Source: an uncultured Clostridia bacterium (GTDB lineage Bacteria > Bacillota > Clostridia > TANB77 > UBA1234). Taken from it: 20,304 nt of DNA. Shown in pieces: positions 7,718 to 14,445 of this stretch. The notes below the pieces were generated by a model. It was not told the DNA's origin. It worked only from the letters and a program-made list of their open reading frames with translations, and ran no database searches. A program made the position numbers and the translations under genes. Positions within the stretch are counted from its first letter, which is position 1. Each line of letters starts with the position of its first letter. Where the stretch lies: the NCBI GenBank assembly GCA_934132775.1, contig CAKPAA010000022.1, forward strand, positions 1 to 20,304. Reading direction: 5' to 3'.

Positions 7718-8083
7718 TTAAGATTTAATTTTAGGCTTAGATAACACAGCTGCTATAAAACCAAAAAGAATAGCAGCAGCCACGCCACCAGCAGTCGCAG
7801 TAATTCCACCTGTAAAAATGCCTAAAAAACCTTTTTCATCAACAGCTTTCATAGTTCCTTTGGCCAGAGAATATCCAAAGCCAGTTAGTGGAACAGTTGC
7901 ACCAGCTCCACCTAAGTCAACGACTGACTGATATAGATTTAGACCTGTAAGAATAGCACCAGCAGTAACAAACAAAACTAGAATTCTTGCTGATGTAAGT
8001 TTTGTTTTATCCAATAAAATTTGTCCAACAACACAAATAAGGCCACCAATTACAAAGCACCAAATGTATTTTGAAATATCCAT
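7718..8083 (-). CDS. spoVAE: Stage V sporulation protein AE (SpoVAE/SpoVAEb)
   Basis: A 121-residue, almost wholly hydrophobic protein with about four membrane segments. Diagnostic stretches are FVIGGLICVVGQILLDKTKL, GAGATVPLTGFGYSLAKG and FTGGITATAGGVAAAILFGF, which match SpoVAE. The family is part of the SpoVA inner-membrane channel that moves dipicolinic acid into the forespore during sporulation and out at germination. The usual neighbours spoVAC and spoVAD are absent: the gene stands alone on the minus strand, convergent with mutS2. A good ribosome-binding site (GAAAGGAATG) sits 8 bases before the ATG. I could not identify a convincing forespore (sigma-G) promoter upstream. Confidence 0.9.
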   Translation of the reverse strand: MDISKYIWCFVIGGLICVVGQILLDKTKLTSARILVLFVTAGAILTGLNLYQSVVDLGGAGATVPLTGFGYSLAKGTMKAVDEKGFLGIFTGGITATAGGVAAAILFGFIAAVLSKPKIKS

Positions 8084-8278
8084 AAAAATTCATTCCTTTC
8101 ATACTTTTGCTGAAATCTTTTAATGGTATTTTAACCAAATTTTAAAATAAATATTTATAAAATGTTGCTTTAAATAAAATATAAAGATTAAATTGGAAAT
8201 AAATACAAGAAATTTATTTAAAGTAGAAAAAATGTGATAAAAAAGTGAAAAAAGCTTGAAAATATTATGCATTACAAA

Positions 8279-8307
8279 TTGACTTATGTAAAATTATATT
8301 ATATAAT
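8279..8307 (+). promoter_or_regulatory. Strong sigma-A-type promoter for the 8360 gene
   Basis: TTGACT (8279-8284), 17 bp, TATAAT (8302-8307), about 50 bases before the start codon. The remaining upstream stretch 8084-8278 is AT-rich and I see no gene in it. Confidence 0.8.
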
Positions 8308-8359
8308 CCGAATTGTAACAATTTTACTAACCGACCAATAATAAAAAGGAGGACAATCT

Positions 8360-9499
8360 ATGTCTACCAACACTGCTACCATCAATAAGAAGAATTCTCC
8401 TGCTTTGGAAATCGAGTGCAAGAAGTGTGTTAAAAAGCTTGCTGACTTTCTCACCAGAGCTAATTGCACTCTGAAAGTAAAGGCAGAAGAAATTTTTGAT
8501 TACGAGGAGCGGCTGCTTCTTGCTGGATATCTTCAAGAAGAAGAAGAAAATCCGTCAGTAAAAAAGCGGCGTAGGGAAAAAATTTATGCCGAGATTTTTA
8601 CTGAATGGGTATTTCGTATGTATACTTTCGGTCAGAAGTCTAGGCGATATTTGGAGGAAGTGTTCATCAACCAAGTTGTTGATACTATGTATATGACTTG
8701 TTGTATGGCTGGCCGTATGAAAGAACAAGAAATCAATATGACCCGTATTTTTAACAGTATAAAGAGAATGACGGAAGAGCGTCTTTCTATTTACTGTGTG
8801 AGAATCAATTGGAGCTTCTCAAACTTTGCAGATATTCCTTTCATCAACAGGAATGTCATTGAAAGTTCCAAGTGCTACGCGGAAATTGACAAGATTATTT
8901 TGGACAATTTTGAGACTTTCCTTATCAATGCTGATGAGAAGGATTGTCCTGAAAAAGATATTGCTGCTTTGCTTTATACGTTAGATAGCAGGGGCTTTGA
9001 TTTTTGGAAGAACAAGCTCTTTGATTACATTGAAAAGGAAGATTTTAAAAATGTTCCGATTGATTCCAAGGTATTTCGTGAATGCCTGCCGAAGTTCTTT
9101 CCTGAGCTCATTTCCAACATTTGTATGGGATATTTGAAACTGGCATTGAATGATGCGGGAAACATTGAAAAGGAACTTCAAACGATGGCGGATTACAAGA
9201 AATATTGTGGTCTCTCTTTCCTTACCGCTGATGATGTGCAAGCGATTATCTCATTTGTTATTCAGAAGCGTGACGGCGACTTGCTTAACAAGGTCGTGAA
9301 GCTCTTCAAAGAAAGTTTTGGCGATGATGTGGCAAGTGAAGCATCTGCTTATATGAAGAAGATTGTTGCTGATATCGTCAATTCGGCGGCGGAAGAGGGA
9401 AACGAAGATTCATTGTATACGCTTAACAGCAATAAGGACTTTTTCAATGCACTTTTGGCTGCCAATAATATGATGATGGTGCCTTACGAACAATTGTAA
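8360..9499 (+). CDS. Unrecognised 379-residue protein
   Basis: I do not recognise this protein. It is soluble, predicted mostly helical, with no signal peptide or membrane segment. The N-terminal half has scattered cysteines (IECKKC near residues 18-23, MTCCMAG near 112-118), too irregular for a clear zinc site; the C-terminal half is acidic and helical. It has a strong promoter, a textbook ribosome-binding site (AAAGGAGGA, 6 bases before ATG) and a clean terminator, so it is a well-expressed single-gene unit. Base and codon use differ from mutS2 next door: many C- and G-ending codons (for example 24 of 60 bases G+C at 8521-8580, against 17 of 60 at 6841-6900). This suggests acquisition from elsewhere or selection on expression. 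Function unknown. Confidence 0.8.
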   Translation: MSTNTATINKKNSPALEIECKKCVKKLADFLTRANCTLKVKAEEIFDYEERLLLAGYLQEEEENPSVKKRRREKIYAEIFTEWVFRMYTFGQKSRRYLEEVFINQVVDTMYMTCCMAGRMKEQEINMTRIFNSIKRMTEERLSIYCVRINWSFSNFADIPFINRNVIESSKCYAEIDKIILDNFETFLINADEKDCPEKDIAALLYTLDSRGFDFWKNKLFDYIEKEDFKNVPIDSKVFRECLPKFFPELISNICMGYLKLALNDAGNIEKELQTMADYKKYCGLSFLTADDVQAIISFVIQKRDGDLLNKVVKLFKESFGDDVASEASAYMKKIVADIVNSAAEEGNEDSLYTLNSNKDFFNALLAANNMMMVPYEQL

Positions 9500-9510
9500 T
9501 ATTGGTTTTA

Positions 9511-9543
9511 AAGAGAGAGCTACCTAATGGTGGCTCTCTTTTC
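9511..9543 (+). terminator. Intrinsic terminator of the 8360 gene
   Basis: A stem of about 14 bp (9511-9524 with 9529-9542, including wobble pairs), loop TAAT, and a T run. Confidence 0.85.
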
Positions 9544-9580
9544 ATAGTTTTTTCTTTGAGGTGTATGATAAGAAAAGTAG

Positions 9581-9609
9581 TTGATAATTTGAAATGGTAA
9601 TGGTAAAAT
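9581..9609 (+). promoter_or_regulatory. Promoter of the microsatellite ORF
   Basis: TTGATA (9581-9586), 17 bp, TAAAAT (9604-9609). It is placed to drive the ORF at 9645, whose ribosome-binding site GAGGAG is at 9631-9636. Confidence 0.6.
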
Positions 9610-9644
9610 CGTGGTATAAGAACGAATGAAGAGGAGTGAAGAAA

Positions 9645-9835
9645 ATGAACAAGGCACTTGAAACCGTTGGGGCTGTACACACACACACACACACACAAGC
9701 CAATTTTTAAATAAAAGTAATGTTATGGCATTTTTGTATGTAAGTGCTTTGGGCATGAATGTTATTTTTGCAAGAAAGGTTACAAGTGTTTTTGAGGGCA
9801 TTTTGTTTTTTATAAATTGTATTGAAGATAGTTAG
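9645..9835 (+). CDS. Small ORF split by (AC)10; candidate phase-variable gene
   Basis: GAGGAG (9631-9636) lies 8 bases before ATG 9645. As sequenced, translation runs MNKALETVGAV, then His-Thr repeats, and stops at 9708-9710 after 21 residues. The His-Thr run is encoded by the dinucleotide repeat. Removing one 2-base unit (or adding two) shifts the frame into a second open frame that reads without a stop through ATG 9725 (MAFLYVSALGMNVIFARKV, then VFEGILFFINCIEDS) to TAG at 9833-9835, giving a 62-residue protein with two hydrophobic segments. A promoter lies upstream and a terminator-like hairpin begins two bases after the stop. I do not recognise the protein. The alternative is a decayed gene or a chance frame; the whole-unit architecture argues against pure chance. 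Confidence 0.5.
9677..9697. repeat. (AC)10 dinucleotide microsatellite
   Basis: Ten uninterrupted AC units (20 bases plus one A). Such tracts mutate by polymerase slippage; this one sits inside the first codons of a short ORF, where each step changes the reading frame. Confidence 0.97.
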
Positions 9836-9836
9836 G

Positions 9837-9914
9837 AGACTAACTGAAACTTTGCTGTTTGTTTAAGTTTTGTATAAGACTTGAATAGGTGGCACTGTTT
9901 TGGTTAGTCTTTTT
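9837..9914 (+). terminator. Terminator-like structure after the microsatellite ORF
   Basis: AGACTAAC (9837-9844) pairs with GTTAGTCT (9903-9910), followed by TTTT. The long interior contains further short complementary pieces (AACTT with AAGTT). The position directly after the stop at 9835 fits a terminator for that unit. Confidence 0.45.
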
Positions 9915-10000
9915 GGCGTGTAAAACTATATTTTATGGATTTAGTATGTGGTTTAATTGTAAAAAGTGACAGTTTAAGCTTACTTGGGATAGTAGCGTCG

Positions 10001-10071
10001 TAAAAGTAATAGAAAAATTTTTTCTCCTACCTACCCAACCGAGCCGAAAAAATTTATTCTATGTACTTTTA
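10001..10071. repeat. Long imperfect inverted repeat with pyrimidine-rich loop
   Basis: Left arm 10001-10024 (begins TAAAAGTAATAG, ends AATTTTTTC) is complementary to 10046-10071 with one or two bulges. The 21-base loop starts TCCTACCTACCC, which is anti-Shine-Dalgarno-like. It lies about 85 bases before the prepilin-like gene. The rest of 9915-10154 shows no gene. Confidence 0.65.
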
Positions 10072-10154
10072 CTCCTTTGAGCATAGTGGCTGGATTTAAG
10101 CAAATCTTGTTTAAGATGGTGCTTATAAATATAAGAAATGAGGTTGATTTATGT

Positions 10155-11678
10155 ATGAAAAGTTTTGAAGTAAAGAAGTGTGAGAGTGGTATTTCGCTTA
10201 TTGCGCTGATTATTACGCTTATTGTTGTAATTATTTTGGCAGCGATTGCATTTAATAGCTCGACGAGTACGATTGGAAAGGCGAATTATTCTAAGTTTGT
10301 TTCTAACATTAGTGAAGTTGAGCAAGCTATAAATGAGAAGATGATAGAAGTTAAAGGTGCAATGCTTGCAAATGGTTCTCAAATTACTGATGGACAGGCA
10401 TTTAATTATGTGGCTAAGGGTGGAAAGACGGATGATGATTTTGTTGTAGAGGGTAGAACACCTGATTATACAATAATTGAGAAGAATGCGAACATTGGAA
10501 TTAAGTTGCCAGTTATGAAAGTTAATACTCCAACCGAGACTAATGTTGAGGTTAAGTATGTTGTGACTAAGAGTGGCAAGGTTTTTATTTGGCCACCATT
10601 TCCAAGTGAGAATGCGTATAATATAAGAGATAAAGAGTTTGTAGATAGTGCACTTGTTTCTAGTTCGGGAGATGTTGATATAACAGTTGCAGGAACAACG
10701 TTTAAAATGCAAGTAAATGAAAGCAGTGAACTTGAAAATAGAGAGCTTTTAGATGGAGGCTTGTCTAGGAAAGAGTTTGAGAAAATAACAAATAAAGTTA
10801 AAGTTGGTGACTATGTTAATTATGTACCAACAGCAGTGCAAAATGTTGAAACTGATTCAAGTAAAACTGGTTATGCAAAAGAAATTCTTTCAACAGATAC
10901 AACAACAAAGTGGAGGATTTTGAGTATAGATAATGAAACAGGAAAGGTAATGCTAACGACATATGGTCCTGCAAACAAAGTAACTTTGAGAGGGGCAACT
11001 GCATATTTTAATGGGGCAAATGAATTACATAGATTATGTGAAATGTTGTATTCAAATACAACAAAAGGAATAGAAGCAAGAAATATGACAATAGAAGATT
11101 TGAATAAGGCTTGTGGATACACTCCACCAATTAGTTTTGAAAAATGGGCGATGTATCCAGCTGATACACTAGATAGTGATTTAAAAGATATAGTGGTAGA
11201 TGGACATATTTATAAAGCTTATAAACATACAGATGATTTAGTTGTTGGAATAGAATACGCAAGATTTTATAATTGGGACGATAATGATGGCATTACACAT
11301 CATTCAGTAGATGAGAAAGATTACATTGAATTAAAATCGAAAGACGAGCCAGTTTTAATTCGAAAAACATTGTATTGGTACGATCCAAGTAGCATTAATT
11401 TAATTATTGGAGATATAATAAATGGAGATGGAACGAATAGAAGTTGGCTTGCATCATCGTGCGTTAATTTAAATTCTGAATATCCATTTGTTCATTACTG
11501 CTTATGTGCGATTTTTATTACCGATGTTTACGCTGGTGTAACAGTTAGTTCTACAGGTGAAGCATATGCAACTTTGTATGGCCTTCGTCCTGTAATTTCT
11601 ATATCAGCAAATTTATTAGACATTTCAAATTCTTCAACTGATGGTTCTTCTGCATCAGTTGCTTGGAATATTAAATAA
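10155..11678 (+). CDS. Large prepilin-like surface protein
   Basis: A 507-residue protein. The N terminus (MKSFEVKKCESG followed by ISLIALIITLIVVIILAAIAF) has the basic leader, the glycine before the cleavage point and the hydrophobic helix of a class III (type IV pilin / type II secretion) signal, to be cut by a prepilin peptidase. The usual glutamate at mature position 5 is alanine, common in the clostridial GISLIALI group. The rest is a large extracellular part, with a C-terminal region (TKWRILSIDNETGKVML; RSWLASSC; YGLRPVISISANLL) resembling the DUF6273 type of surface domain (moderate confidence). No pilus ATPase, platform or other pilin gene is adjacent. ATG 10155 is preceded by GAGGT 10 bases upstream; the frame is open back to TTG 10077, but that would put an extension before the leader peptide. 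Confidence 0.7.
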   Translation: MKSFEVKKCESGISLIALIITLIVVIILAAIAFNSSTSTIGKANYSKFVSNISEVEQAINEKMIEVKGAMLANGSQITDGQAFNYVAKGGKTDDDFVVEGRTPDYTIIEKNANIGIKLPVMKVNTPTETNVEVKYVVTKSGKVFIWPPFPSENAYNIRDKEFVDSALVSSSGDVDITVAGTTFKMQVNESSELENRELLDGGLSRKEFEKITNKVKVGDYVNYVPTAVQNVETDSSKTGYAKEILSTDTTTKWRILSIDNETGKVMLTTYGPANKVTLRGATAYFNGANELHRLCEMLYSNTTKGIEARNMTIEDLNKACGYTPPISFEKWAMYPADTLDSDLKDIVVDGHIYKAYKHTDDLVVGIEYARFYNWDDNDGITHHSVDEKDYIELKSKDEPVLIRKTLYWYDPSSINLIIGDIINGDGTNRSWLASSCVNLNSEYPFVHYCLCAIFITDVYAGVTVSSTGEAYATLYGLRPVISISANLLDISNSSTDGSSASVAWNIK

Positions 11679-11772
11679 AGTTAAGGTGTTTTATGTTGAT
11701 TTTTTTGGAACGTTTTTCTTTTCTAATCATATAATTACATTGTAAGTTGAATTTTTGAGGAGGTGAGAAATT

Positions 11773-12540
11773 ATGTGTGATAGTCTTGAGCTTAAAAACA
11801 TTACGAAGGTTTATCAAGATGACGATGGCGAAACTTTTGCTGTCAAGGATTTTAGTTACTCTTTTAAGAAGGGACGTTTTGTAAGTATTATCGGACCGAG
11901 TGGTTGTGGCAAGTCTACGTTGCTTTCTATTATTGCAGGGCTTGACACTCAGACGTCAGGCATAATTTTTATGGATAATTCCAAGCTCACGAGTAAGGCA
12001 TATAACATTGGCTATATGTTACAAAAGGATTATTTGCTTGACTGGCGGACTATTTACAAGAATGTTTTGCTAGGACTTGAAATTAGGGGAAAGGTTAGCG
12101 AGGAGTCTAAGGATTACGTTAATCTCTTGCTTAAAAAGTATGGCTTGTATGAGTTTAAGGATCGCTATCCTAGTCAGCTTTCTGGTGGTATGAGGCAACG
12201 CGCTGCTCTTATTCGAACTCTTGCTACTAGTCCGGACATTTTGCTACTTGATGAGGCTTTTTCGGCACTGGATTATCAGACTCGGCTTTTAGTGACGGAG
12301 GATGTTTACAAGATTATAAAGGCTGAGAATAAGATTACTATTATGGTTACACATGATATTCCTGAAAGTATTTCTATGTCTGATGAAATTATTGTGCTTA
12401 GTAAGAGGCCTGCTTCTACTAAGCGTGTTTACAATGTTGTTTTCGATATTCCTGACAGAACCCCTCTTAAATGTAGGGAAAATCAAAGGTTTACAGCCTA
12501 TTTTGATGCTGTCTGGAAGGAGTTGAATCAGGATGAGTAA
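11773..12540 (+). CDS. ABC importer ATPase, nitrate/sulfonate/taurine/pyrimidine type
   Basis: A 255-residue ATPase that powers uptake through the permease encoded next. Walker A GPSGCGKST (residues 41-49), Q-loop Gln84 in GYMLQKDYLLDWRT, signature LSGGM (136-140), Walker B ILLLDE (156-161), D-loop SALD and H-loop His194 are all present. The YMLQKDYLLDWRTI stretch is typical of the SsuB/TauB/ThiZ branch. A very strong ribosome-binding site (GAGGAGGTGAG) precedes the ATG. The gene overlaps the permease start by 8 bases, indicating translational coupling. G+C is clearly higher than in the flanking genes (30 of 60 at 12181-12240). The substrate cannot be fixed from the sequence. Confidence 0.93.
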   Translation: MCDSLELKNITKVYQDDDGETFAVKDFSYSFKKGRFVSIIGPSGCGKSTLLSIIAGLDTQTSGIIFMDNSKLTSKAYNIGYMLQKDYLLDWRTIYKNVLLGLEIRGKVSEESKDYVNLLLKKYGLYEFKDRYPSQLSGGMRQRAALIRTLATSPDILLLDEAFSALDYQTRLLVTEDVYKIIKAENKITIMVTHDIPESISMSDEIIVLSKRPASTKRVYNVVFDIPDRTPLKCRENQRFTAYFDAVWKELNQDE

Positions 12541-13339
12541 GGAGATTTCTGCTGAAAGAAGAAAGTATCTTAAAAAGAAGTTGATGACAAAGGTTTTTGT
12601 TCGACTTGTTCAAGTTGCAATTGTTTTGATTTTGGTGGCTCTGTGGGAAGTGCTTGCTAATGCGGGTGTTATTGATAGTTTTATTATGAGTAAACCGTCT
12701 CAAATTGTTGATACTTTTGTTGATATGGTTTCTGACGATTTGCTTTTTCACATTTGGATAACTTGTGAAGAGACTATTATTGGCTTTCTGCTTGGCACTG
12801 TGCTTGGTGTTGCGATTGCTTCGATACTTTGGTGGTTTCCGTTTCTTTCAAGTGTTTCAGCACCTTTTTTGGTGGTGCTGAATAGCTTGCCTAAGGTTGC
12901 ACTTGGACCAATAATCATTGTTTGGGTTGGTGCTGGCACGCCTGCCATTATAACGATGGCTTTGGCGATTTCGCTTGTGGTGACAATTCTTGAAATGCTT
13001 AACGGCTTTAATTCGACTGACAGAAATAAGATTAAGATGGCTGAAACGTTTGGTGCAAACAGACTGCAAGTGTTTTGTAAAATCGTTTTTCCATCTAATG
13101 TGCCAGTTTTGTTAAATGCTATGAAAGTTAACATCGGTCTTTCTATGGTTGGCGTTATAACTGGTGAATTTCTTGTTTCAAAAGGTGGGTTAGGCTATCT
13201 CATTGTGTATGGTGGTCAGGTTTTTAAGCTTAATCTTGTAATGACTAGCGTCATAATTTTGGGCTTAGTGGCAACGCTTATGTACCAAGGTGTGATTTTG
13301 CTTGAAAAGTTGATTAGCTCTAAGGGCAAGTGGAATTAG
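12533..13339 (+). CDS. ABC importer permease (SsuC/TauC/ThiX type)
   Basis: A 268-residue membrane protein with about six transmembrane segments, the first near residues 22-42 (FVRLVQVAIVLILVALWEVL). It carries the EAA-type cytoplasmic loop (ETFGANRLQVFCKIVFPSNV) that docks onto the ATPase, and KVALGPIIIVWVGAG, a hallmark of the nitrate/sulfonate/taurine permease branch. It forms the membrane channel for the substrate delivered by the binding protein encoded downstream. The start overlaps the ATPase stop. T-ending codons and raised G+C match the ATPase gene, so the two moved or evolved together. Confidence 0.93.
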   Translation: MSKEISAERRKYLKKKLMTKVFVRLVQVAIVLILVALWEVLANAGVIDSFIMSKPSQIVDTFVDMVSDDLLFHIWITCEETIIGFLLGTVLGVAIASILWWFPFLSSVSAPFLVVLNSLPKVALGPIIIVWVGAGTPAIITMALAISLVVTILEMLNGFNSTDRNKIKMAETFGANRLQVFCKIVFPSNVPVLLNAMKVNIGLSMVGVITGEFLVSKGGLGYLIVYGGQVFKLNLVMTSVIILGLVATLMYQGVILLEKLISSKGKWN

Positions 13340-13366
13340 AAAGGAGTTGTATTTTATATATTCCAC
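13330..13366 (+). promoter_or_regulatory. Intercistronic hairpin before the binding-protein gene
   Basis: GTGGAAT (13330-13336) pairs with ATTCCAC (13360-13366), spanning the permease stop codon. A TATAAT follows at 13375-13380, without a convincing -35 box. This could protect or separately transcribe the binding-protein message, as often seen when binding proteins are made in excess (inference). Confidence 0.4.
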
Positions 13367-13414
13367 GCCTTTAATATAATTCTAAAATCAATGACCAAAA
13401 GGAGGAGCTCTTTT

Positions 13415-14401
13415 ATGAAAAAAATCGTTTGTACGTTTTTGGTGGTATTCGTTATCGTCATTTTTGCTTGCACGACTGCCTTTGCTCAAACAACGGTGAA
13501 AGTGAGCGAGGTTACTCACTCGGTGTTTTATGCACCGCAATACGTCGCCATCAATTTGGGCTTCTTTGAGAAGAACGGACTCGATGTTGAGCTTGTCAAC
13601 AGTCAGGGTGCTGATAAGGTTATGACAGCAGTGCTTTCTGGTCAGGTGGATATCGGATTTGCAGGCCCGGAAGCTTCTATCTATGTGTATCTGCAAGGTA
13701 AGAAAGATTATCCAATGGTGTTTGCTCAGGTGACTAAACGTGATGGCTCTTTCCTTGTCGGAAGAGATAAAGACGAAAAGTTTGAATGGGCAAATCTTAA
13801 AGGAAAGCATATCTTGCCTGGCAGAAAGGGCGGAGTACCGTATATGACGTTGGAATATGTCATTAAGCAAAATGGTCTTATTCCAAGCGAAGATATGAAC
13901 TTTGACAATAGCATCAGCTTTGACGCTATGACTGCTGCCTTTATTGGGGGAGTCGGTGACTACGTTACAATTTTTGAACCTACGGCAACCGAACTGGAAC
14001 TTGAAGGTAAGGCTGTAATTCTTGCTTCTGTCGGCGAAGCTTCTGGCGAAATTCCGTATACGGCCTATTTTGCTAATAAGAGCTTCCTCGAAAAGAATGC
14101 AGAGCTTGTTCAAAAGTTCGTTAACGCACTCTACGAGGGACAGCAGTGGGTGGCGACACACAGCGACCGCGAGGTTGCCGAAGTGCTTGAAGCTTCTTTC
14201 CCTGGAACAAATGTCGAAATTCTTGAAAAGGTTTGTGCTAGGTATAGAAGTATCGATGCTTGGTGTGCGGCTCCTGCAATGAGCGAATCTGCTTTTGAAA
14301 GACTGCAAGATGTTATTTGTGAAGCAGGCGAGCTTGAACAGCGTGTGCCGTTTGAAATGCTTGTGGATAATTCCTTTGCTGAAAAAGCGGCAGCTAAATA
14401 A
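13415..14401 (+). CDS. ABC importer substrate-binding protein, SsuA/THI5-like
   Basis: A 328-residue exported protein. The signal peptide (MKKIVCTFLVVFVIVIFACTTAFA) fits signal peptidase I cleavage after AFA; IFAC is a poor lipobox, so membrane anchoring is uncertain. The mature part (THSVFYAPQYVAINLGFFEKNGLDVEL, with AVLSGQVDIGFAGPEASI) is the NMT1/THI5-like fold that binds small anions or pyrimidines. It captures substrate outside the cell for the permease and ATPase upstream. Start: ATG 13415 with AAAGGAGGAG just before it; the upstream in-frame ATG 13391 has no ribosome-binding site and would bury the signal peptide. It is among the most GC-rich stretches here (31 of 60 at 14161-14220) and uses many C-ending codons, unlike flanking genes. 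Ligand unknown; there is no thiamine riboswitch before the operon. Confidence 0.92.
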   Translation: MKKIVCTFLVVFVIVIFACTTAFAQTTVKVSEVTHSVFYAPQYVAINLGFFEKNGLDVELVNSQGADKVMTAVLSGQVDIGFAGPEASIYVYLQGKKDYPMVFAQVTKRDGSFLVGRDKDEKFEWANLKGKHILPGRKGGVPYMTLEYVIKQNGLIPSEDMNFDNSISFDAMTAAFIGGVGDYVTIFEPTATELELEGKAVILASVGEASGEIPYTAYFANKSFLEKNAELVQKFVNALYEGQQWVATHSDREVAEVLEASFPGTNVEILEKVCARYRSIDAWCAAPAMSESAFERLQDVICEAGELEQRVPFEMLVDNSFAEKAAAK

Positions 14402-14404
14402 AAA

Positions 14405-14445
14405 CACCCCCAGACCAATTTGTGTGTCTGGGGGTAACCTTTTTA
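14405..14445. terminator. Bidirectional terminator between the ABC operon and rqcH
   Basis: ACCCCCAGAC (14406-14415) pairs perfectly with GTCTGGGGGT (14426-14435). T runs follow on both strands (TTTTT at 14440 on plus; GTTTTTATTT on minus). Confidence 0.9.

Noticed and set aside
9444..9801. Minus-strand frames rich in Cys-Val over the AC tract
   Set aside because: They are created by the dinucleotide repeat read in reverse; no start signals accompany them.
10149..10712. A 187-codon antisense frame over the prepilin gene
   Set aside because: Its product is rich in N, R, C and I in a pattern typical of reversed AT-rich coding DNA and has no ribosome-binding site.
11679..11772. Thiamine (TPP) riboswitch before the THI5-like importer
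   Set aside because: The leader is too short and lacks the conserved TPP motifs; thiamine-precursor uptake therefore cannot be inferred.
13388..14407. A 339-codon open frame antisense to the binding-protein gene
   Set aside because: It mirrors the coding strand of a clearly recognised gene, has no ribosome-binding site, and its product is unlike any protein I know; the GC-rich codons opposite simply lack stops.
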